A DNA stretch of 49,028 nt from an uncultured Francisella sp. Its GTDB lineage: Bacteria; Pseudomonadota; Gammaproteobacteria; Burkholderiales; Neisseriaceae. Of this stretch, positions 8,891-17,424 are shown one piece after another. The stretch covers positions 1 through 49,028 of the forward strand of contig CALUCM010000011.1 of NCBI GenBank assembly GCA_943914555.1, in the 5' to 3' direction. Below the pieces are notes generated by a model. The model was not told the DNA's origin, ran no database searches, and worked only from the letters and a program-made list of their open reading frames with translations. The position numbers and the translations under genes are program-made. Position 1 is the stretch's first letter, and each line of letters opens with the position of its first letter.

Positions 8891-10528
8891 CTATTTTTCT
8901 TGCATTTGATGATAGTAGTCAATTAATGCGTTGGTGGAAGAATCATAAAGTGCTTTTCCCTGCCCACGCAGCAGTGGCTCAATATGTTGAGCCAGAACTT
9001 TACCGTATTCCACCCCCCACTGATCAAAGGAGTTAATACCCCAGATAATGCCTTGTACAAATACTTTATGTTCATAAAGAGCCACTAACATACCTAGATT
9101 AAAAGGTGTTAGCTGTTTTAAAAACAGGGTGTTGCTTGGTTGATTGCCCGGAAAGCATTTTTGCGGGGCTAATTGGCTCTTTTCTATATTGGATAAAGCG
9201 TGTAAACCAGCTTCAACTTCTTCTTTGGTTTTTCCCTGCATTAAGGCGCGAGTTTGTGCAATACCATTAGCAAGTAGCACCTGGTGCTGTAAAAGGTGCT
9301 CTGGATAAAAATTGTTTGCAACCAAAATGAAATCGGAGCAGATTAAGCGTGTCCCTTGATGTAATAGCTGGAAAAAAGCATGTTGACAATTAACCCCCTC
9401 CTCACCCCAAATCACTGCACCGGTATCAAAAACCAGATGTTCACCATTTCTACCTACTTGTTTGCCATTACTTTCCATATCCAGCTGTTGGATATAAGCT
9501 GGAAAGCGACGTAAGCTATGGTCATAGGGAATAATGGCATGACTACTGCTTTTATAAAATGTGTTATACCATACCCCAATTAAACCCATTAATACTGGAA
9601 TATTGTCTTCATATGGCTTGGAGAAAAAATGCTGGTCCATACAATGACCACCAGCTAAAAAGTCTAGAAAATGTATTTTCCCCACAGCACATATGACAGC
9701 AAGACTGATGGATGACCACAAGGAGTATCGCCCTCCTACCCAATCGAACATGGAAAAGATTAATTCTGGTTCAATGCCATAATCTAGCGCAGCGTCTTTA
9801 TTGTTAGTGATTGCAACAAAGTGTCGGCTGATGTCTCGCTGTCTGGTTTGTTTTATAAACCAGGAGATAGCTATTTTTCCATTGAGTATAGTTTCAGAAG
9901 TAGTAAAAGATTTACTGGCAATTATAAATAACGTGCGACAGGGATTACAGTTTTTTAGGGTGCTGGCTAAATCAGCGGCATCGACATTAGATACAAAATC
10001 TACTTTGATATCTGGTTGGTGGTACGGTTCTAAAGCTTGATAAAGCATACGGGGGCCCAGGTCAGAACCTCCGATACCGATATTGACAATATGATTAATG
10101 GGCTCACCATTAAAGCCTTTATAATTTTGAGCTCTGATGCGTTCTGCCAGTGCAAGAGCTCGATTCAGTTCAGTGTGGACTTTTTTTAAGATGTTGTCAC
10201 CATTGAGAATTAAAGAAGATCCTTCTGGTTGGCGTAAAGCAGTATGAAGGACTGCTCGGTGTTCACTCAAATTGATTGGATCACCTCGACGCATTTTGTC
10301 AATCCACTGGCTAAGGCAGGCAGCATGTGCCAGTTCAATTAACAAAGACACTGTTTCATTGGTAATACGATTTTTGCTGTAATCTAAGAGCATATGGTGA
10401 AGCGTGCAATGCATTTTGTCAAAGCGCTGTGGATCTTCTTTAAATAAATCGCGCATGTGCACATGAGAAGTCGCTCGCTGGTGTTGATGCAATTTTGCCC
10501 ACGTAGAGGATTCGTTAATAAAAGGCAT
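8891..10528 (-). CDS. pgi: Glucose-6-phosphate isomerase
   Basis: Interconverts glucose-6-phosphate and fructose-6-phosphate in glycolysis and gluconeogenesis. At 545 residues it is the usual bacterial length. Clear family motifs are NIGIGGSDLGPRM (phosphate-binding), FVSNVDAADL, SKSFTTSET, the signature GGRYSLWSSIS, QLDMESNGK containing a catalytic Glu, and GVEYGKVLA near the C-terminus. It is divergent from mutS across about 130 bases and directly follows the decayed lipoprotein copy downstream. The ATG at 10528 (MPFINESSTW) is the first plausible start. Confidence 0.97.
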   Translation of the reverse strand: MPFINESSTWAKLHQHQRATSHVHMRDLFKEDPQRFDKMHCTLHHMLLDYSKNRITNETVSLLIELAHAACLSQWIDKMRRGDPINLSEHRAVLHTALRQPEGSSLILNGDNILKKVHTELNRALALAERIRAQNYKGFNGEPINHIVNIGIGGSDLGPRMLYQALEPYHQPDIKVDFVSNVDAADLASTLKNCNPCRTLFIIASKSFTTSETILNGKIAISWFIKQTRQRDISRHFVAITNNKDAALDYGIEPELIFSMFDWVGGRYSLWSSISLAVICAVGKIHFLDFLAGGHCMDQHFFSKPYEDNIPVLMGLIGVWYNTFYKSSSHAIIPYDHSLRRFPAYIQQLDMESNGKQVGRNGEHLVFDTGAVIWGEEGVNCQHAFFQLLHQGTRLICSDFILVANNFYPEHLLQHQVLLANGIAQTRALMQGKTKEEVEAGLHALSNIEKSQLAPQKCFPGNQPSNTLFLKQLTPFNLGMLVALYEHKVFVQGIIWGINSFDQWGVEYGKVLAQHIEPLLRGQGKALYDSSTNALIDYYHQMQEK

Positions 10529-10659
10529 GTTAGGTCAATTTGATAAACATAATTTTCTATTCTAGAATAAACTTAGTTTGTTAGCCAAGCTAATTCATTC
10601 ATCTGTTTTAGCTACTTTACATTTCTTTTCCTTGGTCAACTATAAATATAGCAAGTAGC

Positions 10660-13332
10660 ATGAGTGCAGCAAAAATTACTCCGATGATGGCTCAATATTT
10701 ATCCATCAAAGCCACCTGTCAAGATAAACTTCTGTTCTATCGTATGGGGGATTTTTATGAGCTATTTTTGGATGATGCGCTGGTGGCTGCTAAGCTACTA
10801 GATATTACACTAACTTCCCGCGGCACAATGCACGGTCAGCCAATTCATATGGCTGGTGTACCCTATCATGCGGTAGATCAATATCTTGTGCGTTTAATCA
10901 AAGCCGGCAAAAGTGTGGCGATCTGTGAACAGATAGGGACGCCGGTTTTAGGGAAAGGTCCAGTTAAACGCAAGATAGTACGTGTTATTACTCCAGGTAC
11001 TTTAACTGATGCTGCTTTATTATCTGCCAAAGAAACCAATCGTGTCCTTGCTATTACTTGTCATAAAAAAATGCATGCTTTGGCATGGTTGTCCTTAGAA
11101 AATGGAGAATTTAAAAGCAAAATCATTGTGCCAGAAATGCTGGATAGTGAATTAGCTAGGTTACAACCAGCAGAAATATTGATGGGGGATGATCAGAAAG
11201 TGGTATTGCCTGATAGCTGGCAAAAAAAAGTAACTTATATCAATGCTTGGCAGTTTGACAGTGACAGTTGTTTTGCGCTTTTGTGCCGGTTTTTTGCTGT
11301 ACAGGATCTACTTTCTTTTGGTTTAAATCGCAAGGAACATGCACTGGCCATCTCTGCGGCAGGGGCGTTGTTATATTATGTTCAAACCACGCAAGATGAA
11401 CTACCGCAGCATCTAGATCAATTGTTGCTTGAAGCATCTGATGCTTATTTACAGTTAGATAGCGCTAGTCGGCGCAATCTAGAACTTAGCTGCACACTGC
11501 GCGGAGATGCTTCACCAACACTTTTTTCTAGCTTGGATGCATGCGCAACGCATATGGGTAGCCGCCTTCTCAAGCAGTGGATACATATGCCACTACGTGA
11601 GCAAAATCAGGTTAAAAGCAGACAGGAAGCTGTAGCAGAGCTGATCACTTTGCATAAGGAAGAAGGAGAATACCCTTTAAAAGAGCTTGCAGATATTGAA
11701 CGCATTGTTTCACGTATCGCTTTAAAAACAGCCAGGCCACGTGATTTGGCCGCACTGCGTGCCAGTTTGCTTTTGCTAGAACAATTACCAAAAGCTGGTA
11801 AAAGGCTAAGTAGCCTGTTGCAACTTATTGAGGAAACTTTACCTAAAGGTCGAGTTGTCGCAGATCACTTGCAGACTGCGCTTGCTGATGAACCTGCTGT
11901 GTGGTTACGTGATGGTCAAGTGATTAAAGACGGATTTGATCAAGAATTGGATGAATTACGTCATTTGCAAACACATGCTGATCAAATCTTGCGTGATTTA
12001 GAGAATGATGAACTGACAAAAACAGGTTTTAGTACTCTGCGCGTTGCTTTTAATCAACTTAATGGTTTTTATATTGAATTAAGTAAGAAAGAAGCAGAGA
12101 AAGTACCACAACACTATATTCGCAAACAAACCTTACGTAATAGTGAACGTTTTACTACTGCTCAATTAAAACAGTTGGAAGAAAAAGTTTTACAGGCGCA
12201 CGATGCTGCTTTGGATCGAGAAAAGAAATTATATGAGCAATTGCTCTGTGATTTACAGCCCCATATTCCTCTTTTACAGCGGGTGGCACGTTTAAGCGCC
12301 ATGCTCGATGTGCTACAGACTTTTGCGATTTTGGCACATCAGCGTGGTTATATTCGACCAGAATTTGTCAACTACTCCATATTATCTATCAAGCAAGGCA
12401 AACATCCGGTGCTTGCACATTTGGTTGAGCATTTTACTGAAAATGATTGTGTGCTTGAGGGCAAGAAGAAGGCGATGTTGATCACCGGGCCTAATATGGG
12501 CGGTAAATCTACTTATATGCGTCAGACGGCCTTAATTGTGCTAATGGCTTATATGGGTGCCTTTGTACCAGCTAAAGAAGCCGTCATTGGTCCGATCGAT
12601 TGCATTTTTACGCGTATAGGAGCCTCAGATGATTTATCACAAAATAGATCAACTTTTATGGTAGAAATGTCTGAAACTGCTTATATTCTCCATCATGCTA
12701 CTGCGCATTCTTTGGTATTGATGGATGAAGTTGGTAGAGGGACTTCAAGTGCTGATGGACAGGCCATTGCCCAAGCAGTGCTGGAAGAATTGATACATCA
12801 GGCCAGTTTTACCTTATTTGCGACGCATTATTTTGAACTAACACAACTGGCTGCCGCCTTTAATACTTTATTTAATAAGCATTTGAGTGCAGTGGAGGAC
12901 AAGCAGCACATTATTTTTTTGCATCGTTTACAAGCTGGTCCGGCCCAAAAGAGTTATGGGATTGCTGTTGCTAAGTTGGCAGGTTTGCCTAATCGGGTCA
13001 CAAGGCGTGCAGAACAACTGCTTTTGCAGCACGAAGAAGCAAAAAAAATAGAACCAATCCTGCAAGGAGATCTGTTGGCAGCTCAAAATGATGTACATAC
13101 TGTTTCAGTAGAAAAATGGGATGCCATGCAAGAGGAATTGCTCACACTTCGTCGTGCCTATGAGTTATTACAACGACAGATTGCTTCTCTTAATTTAAAC
13201 GAACTCACTCCCAAAGCTGCTTTGGACACACTTTTTGCCATTAAGGAACAAATGCAACTTAGCAATTTTTCTGAAAACGATAGAGAAATTGCTGCGCTGC
13301 CCAATTTGCCCCCAGTAAAAATAGCACAGTGA
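10660..13332 (+). CDS. mutS: DNA mismatch repair protein MutS
   Basis: Mismatch-recognition ATPase that starts methyl-directed or MutL-dependent repair. The 890-residue protein carries the mismatch-wedging Phe-X-Glu at Phe32/Glu34 (GDFYELF), connector and lever domains, the Walker A GPNMGGKST at about 610-618, the Walker B region DEVGRGTSS, and the ATHYFELT motif. The C-terminal tail keeps the dimerisation-type region. Its last 74 bases overlap the 3' end of ftsX on the other strand, so the two messages are complementary at their ends. Confidence 0.97.
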   Translation: MSAAKITPMMAQYLSIKATCQDKLLFYRMGDFYELFLDDALVAAKLLDITLTSRGTMHGQPIHMAGVPYHAVDQYLVRLIKAGKSVAICEQIGTPVLGKGPVKRKIVRVITPGTLTDAALLSAKETNRVLAITCHKKMHALAWLSLENGEFKSKIIVPEMLDSELARLQPAEILMGDDQKVVLPDSWQKKVTYINAWQFDSDSCFALLCRFFAVQDLLSFGLNRKEHALAISAAGALLYYVQTTQDELPQHLDQLLLEASDAYLQLDSASRRNLELSCTLRGDASPTLFSSLDACATHMGSRLLKQWIHMPLREQNQVKSRQEAVAELITLHKEEGEYPLKELADIERIVSRIALKTARPRDLAALRASLLLLEQLPKAGKRLSSLLQLIEETLPKGRVVADHLQTALADEPAVWLRDGQVIKDGFDQELDELRHLQTHADQILRDLENDELTKTGFSTLRVAFNQLNGFYIELSKKEAEKVPQHYIRKQTLRNSERFTTAQLKQLEEKVLQAHDAALDREKKLYEQLLCDLQPHIPLLQRVARLSAMLDVLQTFAILAHQRGYIRPEFVNYSILSIKQGKHPVLAHLVEHFTENDCVLEGKKKAMLITGPNMGGKSTYMRQTALIVLMAYMGAFVPAKEAVIGPIDCIFTRIGASDDLSQNRSTFMVEMSETAYILHHATAHSLVLMDEVGRGTSSADGQAIAQAVLEELIHQASFTLFATHYFELTQLAAAFNTLFNKHLSAVEDKQHIIFLHRLQAGPAQKSYGIAVAKLAGLPNRVTRRAEQLLLQHEEAKKIEPILQGDLLAAQNDVHTVSVEKWDAMQEELLTLRRAYELLQRQIASLNLNELTPKAALDTLFAIKEQMQLSNFSENDREIAALPNLPPVKIAQ

Positions 13333-14179
13333 CTGATAGAGTAATGGCGAGCAGTTGAGGAAGGTTAAAAAAGACAGAGGCATTTGAGTTTAAATTTAAG
13401 GCATAATCGGCGAGGATGGGTTGTAACGCCTTGATGACTTGATGTACCCAGAAGGTGGACAACATAATACCAAGCAGAACTGTACATAAAGCTTGCCACA
13501 GCGCTTCGTAAAGAAAAGGGCGTTTAATAAAAGCGCGAGAAGCACCAATTAAATGCATGATTTCGATTTTATCCGCCGCGTTTAAAATGTGCAGTTGAAT
13601 CATATTATGGGACAATAATATAAAGGAGAATGACAGAATCATCGCAAGTAGTAAGGCAAGATGTTGGCCAAATTGTTTGAATGCATAAAATGTTTTGATT
13701 ACTTTGCTGTCCATTTGCACATGTTCCACTTGAGGTAAATTGCGTAAAGAACGTGCCAAAGAATTGATGGTGTCAGGGTCATCTTGCACAGCGGTGATGA
13801 CAAAAGCATCCGGCAAAGGGTTCTTTTCCAGTTGATTTAATAAATCCTTTTCTTGTAGTTGTTCTGCCAAATGTTTTAACGCCTCTTCTTTATCAACGTA
13901 TTGCACAGACCGGATGAGTCGATCGTTTTGTAGATATAGTGCAGTGCGAGATATTTCTTGGCTATTGGTGTTACTAGCCATAAAAATACTTAGATGTGGA
14001 TTAACTGGCATTTTTCCTAATACTATCTCAATTTGGCGCGTGCTCAGATAAAGAGCTAAGGGCAAAGAAAGCGCAATGGCCAACATTAAAATGAGCAGAA
14101 AAGAGCTTAGTGGTGCTCTCTTAAAACCAACTAAGGAAGTGTACATCGCATCAATATGTTGATTGTAGAGATGTTTCAT
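13259..14179 (-). CDS. ftsX: Cell division protein FtsX
   Basis: Membrane partner of FtsE. In the gammaproteobacterial model, FtsEX couples cytokinesis to periplasmic amidase activation through EnvC. The 306-residue protein has the family topology: a transmembrane segment near residues 25-45, a periplasmic loop of about 125 residues (from RQIEIVLGKMP to SKVIKTFYAFKQ), then three C-terminal membrane segments. It starts inside the ftsE stop (4-base ATGA overlap), so the two are translationally coupled. Its 3' end overlaps mutS by 74 bases. Confidence 0.93.
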   Translation of the reverse strand: MKHLYNQHIDAMYTSLVGFKRAPLSSFLLILMLAIALSLPLALYLSTRQIEIVLGKMPVNPHLSIFMASNTNSQEISRTALYLQNDRLIRSVQYVDKEEALKHLAEQLQEKDLLNQLEKNPLPDAFVITAVQDDPDTINSLARSLRNLPQVEHVQMDSKVIKTFYAFKQFGQHLALLLAMILSFSFILLSHNMIQLHILNAADKIEIMHLIGASRAFIKRPFLYEALWQALCTVLLGIMLSTFWVHQVIKALQPILADYALNLNSNASVFFNLPQLLAITLSVTVLFLLGANWAAQQFLYRFQKNC

Positions 14180-14829
14180 GTTGATAAACGCCCTTCTTTG
14201 AAACGAATAATGCGCCGCCCATAATCTGCCATTAGATTTTCATCATGTGCAGAGATAATGATCGTGGTACCATCATGATGAAAAGAGGCGAAAATATCCA
14301 TAATATCAAGGGAATAGGATCGATCAAGATTGGCGCACGGTTCATCAGCAAGTAGTATTGCTGGTTGATGCACGGTGGCTCGTGCAATGCATAAACGTTG
14401 TTGTTCTCCTCCAGAAAAAGCGAGAGGATTATCCCGTTCTTTGCCTTCTAAACCTACTTTGGCTAGGGCTGTATAAGCACGCTTTTTAGCCAGATCACGA
14501 TCCCATCCTTGTATATATAAAGGTAATAAGACATTTTCCAGAGCACTGCGATCATAAAGAATTTTATGATCCTGAAATACAAACCCAATATGTTGGCGTA
14601 AAAAGCCTAATTGATCCATATTAAGACGATTAAGCAAACGCTCATTAAGCCAAATTTTGCCAGAGCTTGGACGCAATATCCCAGCAATTAACTTTAATAC
14701 AGTGGTTTTTCCAGCACCAGAATGTCCTGCGATAAAAATCATTTCACCTGTATTAATCTCAAAGGAGATATTATCAACAGCGATTTGTTCACCGCGAAAA
14801 CGTTTGCTAACCTGTTCAAAGCGAATCAT
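14176..14829 (-). CDS. ftsE: Cell division ATP-binding protein FtsE
   Basis: ABC-type ATPase of the FtsEX division complex on the cytoplasmic side of the membrane. It has 217 residues, with Walker A GHSGAGKTT at about 35-43, Q-loop FQDHKIL, signature FSGGEQQRL near 138, Walker B ILLADEPCANLD, and the switch histidine in ISAHDE. The middle gene of ftsY-ftsE-ftsX, it starts nine bases after the ftsY stop and overlaps ftsX. The rpoH gene that often follows ftsX in enterobacteria is absent here. Confidence 0.96.
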   Translation of the reverse strand: MIRFEQVSKRFRGEQIAVDNISFEINTGEMIFIAGHSGAGKTTVLKLIAGILRPSSGKIWLNERLLNRLNMDQLGFLRQHIGFVFQDHKILYDRSALENVLLPLYIQGWDRDLAKKRAYTALAKVGLEGKERDNPLAFSGGEQQRLCIARATVHQPAILLADEPCANLDRSYSLDIMDIFASFHHDGTTIIISAHDENLMADYGRRIIRFKEGRLST

Positions 14830-14838
14830 CGTTCAACC

Positions 14839-15891
14839 TTAATCATCAAAGAAAGCATTGACAAAGTCTTTGGCCACGAATGGTTTTAAATCATCAACTG
14901 ATTCTCCCACACCTAAAAAGAGTACGGGAACGGGCCGAAAGCTAGCTAATGCTGCAATCACGCCTCCTTTGGCTGTACCATCTAATTTCGTGAGAATCAG
15001 CCCAGTCAATCCTAAAGCATCATCGAAAGCGGCTACTTGATTAAGCGTATTTTGGCCTATATTGGCATCTAATACTAGCAATACTTCATGTGGTGCATCA
15101 GGGATGGATTTTTTAATGACCCGCTGTACTTTTTTGAGCTCCTCCATAAGGTGAAGTTGCGTAGGCAAACGCCCTGCGGTATCGAGTAACACAACATCTT
15201 TGTGACGTGCTTTAGCTGCTTCTACGGTGTCAAAACAAACTGCAGCACTATCTCCTTTTTGCTGTGTAATGACCGGTATGTTGTATTTTTGTCCCCAGGC
15301 AATTAATTGTTCTTTGGCTGCCGCGCGAAAGGTATCTCCCGCGCCGCATATGACGCGCCGTTCAGCCGTTTCAATTTGATAAGCAAGTTTACCGATAGTG
15401 GTCGTTTTTCCAGCACCATTGACCCCTACCATCATCCAGACATAAGGTTTTGTTTGATCAATATTAATACGTCTCTCTAAGGGAGTAAGCAGCTCACATA
15501 AGGCTTCTTTTAACGCTGCTTTTAGCTCATTGACATCCTTTAAGCCATGATAACTCACTTTGTTTCTTACTTTTTTCAATAAAACCGTTGTCGCTTCTAT
15601 ACCCATATCAGACATCAGTAGTACTGTTTCTAGTTCTTCATATAGGTCTTCATTGATTTTTCCGCCGCCAACCATCAGTGCTAAAGATTTATTCAATTTA
15701 TTGCGCGAATACGCAAGGCCTTGTTTTAAACGCAAGGACCAAGATGTTTGAGTACAGTTTTTCTGTGGCTGCGCTGATAAGGGGTGAGGGCTTTGCTCAG
15801 ATAGATTATTCTTTCTTAATGGATCTGGCATTGTATCTTTGGTAGGTGCTGATTGTGTCAGAGAAGGTTTTTTGTTTTTAAAAACGAGCAT
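14839..15891 (-). CDS. ftsY: Signal recognition particle receptor FtsY
   Basis: SRP-family GTPase that receives ribosome-nascent chains at the membrane for co-translational insertion. The product is 350 residues. The N-terminal acidic A domain seen in E. coli is largely missing (only about 50 polar residues precede the NG core). The N domain covers about 55-145. The G domain has GVNGAGKTTT (156-165), DTAGRLPTQ, and TKLDGTAKGG. The protein ends with DDLKPFVAKDFVNAFFDD, typical for FtsY. It is the first gene of the ftsYEX operon. Confidence 0.96.
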   Translation of the reverse strand: MLVFKNKKPSLTQSAPTKDTMPDPLRKNNLSEQSPHPLSAQPQKNCTQTSWSLRLKQGLAYSRNKLNKSLALMVGGGKINEDLYEELETVLLMSDMGIEATTVLLKKVRNKVSYHGLKDVNELKAALKEALCELLTPLERRINIDQTKPYVWMMVGVNGAGKTTTIGKLAYQIETAERRVICGAGDTFRAAAKEQLIAWGQKYNIPVITQQKGDSAAVCFDTVEAAKARHKDVVLLDTAGRLPTQLHLMEELKKVQRVIKKSIPDAPHEVLLVLDANIGQNTLNQVAAFDDALGLTGLILTKLDGTAKGGVIAALASFRPVPVLFLGVGESVDDLKPFVAKDFVNAFFDD

Positions 15892-16077
15892 ATGAAAAAA
15901 TTTATCAATGGACTATTGATATTTTATTTTATCTGAAATAGGACTAGAGCCCAATAGTAGAGAATAGCGCTTCAAAAAATAAAAATTTGTTTTAATATTT
16001 GGAACTTTTCTCAATATGCATTATCCAAGCCGAACCATTAGGTAAATTTTTGATTAACGTTTTTTTAGGAGAAATAA

Positions 16078-16344
16078 ATGAATAAATTTGCTACATTACT
16101 TCTTTTGGCTGCTGGTTCTCTTACCTTCGCTGCTGCAGTTCAAGCTCCAGAAACACCTGTTGATGCTTCTAGCACTTCTGGTACAGCAACGGATGCAAAC
16201 AGCACTTACCAAGAGCCAGTTGCTCCTACAGGTGCTACGCAGTCAGATTCTGTGAAAACCGTAAAAGTTGGCAAAAAAGCGCCATCACATAGCGGACATC
16301 ATTCTCATCACGCTAAAAAAGCAGCTAAGAAAGCAGCTAAGTAA
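16078..16344 (+). CDS. Small exported Lys/His-rich protein
   Basis: An 88-residue protein with a strong AGGAG ribosome site six bases before the ATG. Residues 1-22 are a clean Sec signal peptide with a likely AVQA cleavage site. The mature part starts with a Pro/Thr/Ser/Ala-rich acidic stretch of about 40 residues, then turns strongly basic, with a histidine cluster (HSGHHSHHAKK) and repeats of KKAAK to the end. It has no cysteine and is not a family I can name. The gene is monocistronic, with its own terminator. The basic tail could bind metal, LPS or nucleic acid, but that is conjecture. Confidence 0.8.
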   Translation: MNKFATLLLLAAGSLTFAAAVQAPETPVDASSTSGTATDANSTYQEPVAPTGATQSDSVKTVKVGKKAPSHSGHHSHHAKKAAKKAAK

Positions 16345-16381
16345 AGTTTGCTTAATTAAATAAGCTTTATTACTTTAGAGA

Positions 16382-16413
16382 AATGGCTGGCAATTTTGTC
16401 AGCCATTTTTTTT
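16382..16413 (+). terminator. Rho-independent terminator after the small exported protein gene
   Basis: AATGGCTG pairs with CAGCCATT around a 10-base loop and is followed by a run of T residues. It lies about 40 bases after the stop codon and separates this gene from glyQ. Confidence 0.85.
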
Positions 16414-16509
16414 GTGCTGCGATAAGTTGCATTGCGCTACTCTCATTGAGTATGACTTTCACGCTTGCCTAAATTTAACTATAATTGCCCTATTTTAGCT
16501 GTGCAACAT

Positions 16510-17424
16510 ATGTTGACTTTTCAAGAGATTCTTTTTCGCTTACAAAGCTATTGGAGCAAGCAAGGCTGTCTTATTGTACAACCGATTGATACACAAGTGG
16601 GTGCTGGCACCAGCCATCCGGCCACTTACTTGCGTGCTTTGGGCCCAGAACCTTGGTCTGCTGCCTATGTGCAGGCTTGTAGAAGGCCTAAAGATGGGCG
16701 CTATGGCCAAAATCCCAATCGTCTCCAGCATTATTACCAATTTCAAGTGGTATTAAAACCTTCTCCTGATCATATACAGGACTTATATTTGGGATCTTTA
16801 CGCGTTTTGGGTATTTCTTTGCAAGATAATGACATTCGTTTTGTGGAAGATGATTGGGAGAACCCGACCTTAGGGGCCTGGGGACTTGGATGGGAAGTGT
16901 GGCTTAATGGCATGGAAGTTACACAATTTACCTACTTTCAGCAAGTGGGAGGGCAAGATTGCTCACCTGTTTTAGGTGAAATTACTTATGGAGTGGAGCG
17001 TTTGGCCATGTATCTGCAACAAAGAAATAGTGTGTACGATTTAATATGGGGCGAGGGATTGGCACATCAAACCGTGAGTTATGGAGATATTTATCAACAA
17101 AATGAAATTGAGCAATCAGCTTATAATTTTGAATATGCCAATATTAATTGGCTTTTTGCACAATTTAATGACTATGAGAGCGAAGTCAATCGTCTATTAA
17201 ACATTGAACAAACAAGTTTGGTATTGCCCATTTATGAACTAGTGTTACAGGCGGCACATGTATTTAATTTACTAGATGCAAGGGGTGCAATTTCAGTTAC
17301 AGAACGGGCTACCTATATTGCGCGTATTCGCGTTTTAAGTAGAAAAGTGGCCCAAAAATATGTTGAAGAAAGAAAAGCACAAGGTTTTCCACTATTACAA
17401 CAGCGCATTAAGGAAGTGCATTGA
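16510..17424 (+). CDS. glyQ: Glycyl-tRNA synthetase alpha subunit
   Basis: Catalytic subunit of the bacterial alpha2beta2 glycyl-tRNA synthetase. The call rests on GAGTSHPATYLRALGPEPW, DGRYGQNPNRLQHYYQ, DDWENPTLGAWGLGWEVWLNGMEVTQFTYFQ, and the C-terminal DARGAISVTERATYIARIR. From the ATG at 16510 it is 304 residues, close to the E. coli length. Starts at GTG 16501 and TTG 16465 are also open, but a TATAAT at 16480-16485 suggests transcription begins near 16492, favouring the later starts. No Shine-Dalgarno sequence is obvious. It overlaps glyS by one base (TGATG). Confidence 0.95.
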   Translation: MLTFQEILFRLQSYWSKQGCLIVQPIDTQVGAGTSHPATYLRALGPEPWSAAYVQACRRPKDGRYGQNPNRLQHYYQFQVVLKPSPDHIQDLYLGSLRVLGISLQDNDIRFVEDDWENPTLGAWGLGWEVWLNGMEVTQFTYFQQVGGQDCSPVLGEITYGVERLAMYLQQRNSVYDLIWGEGLAHQTVSYGDIYQQNEIEQSAYNFEYANINWLFAQFNDYESEVNRLLNIEQTSLVLPIYELVLQAAHVFNLLDARGAISVTERATYIARIRVLSRKVAQKYVEERKAQGFPLLQQRIKEVH

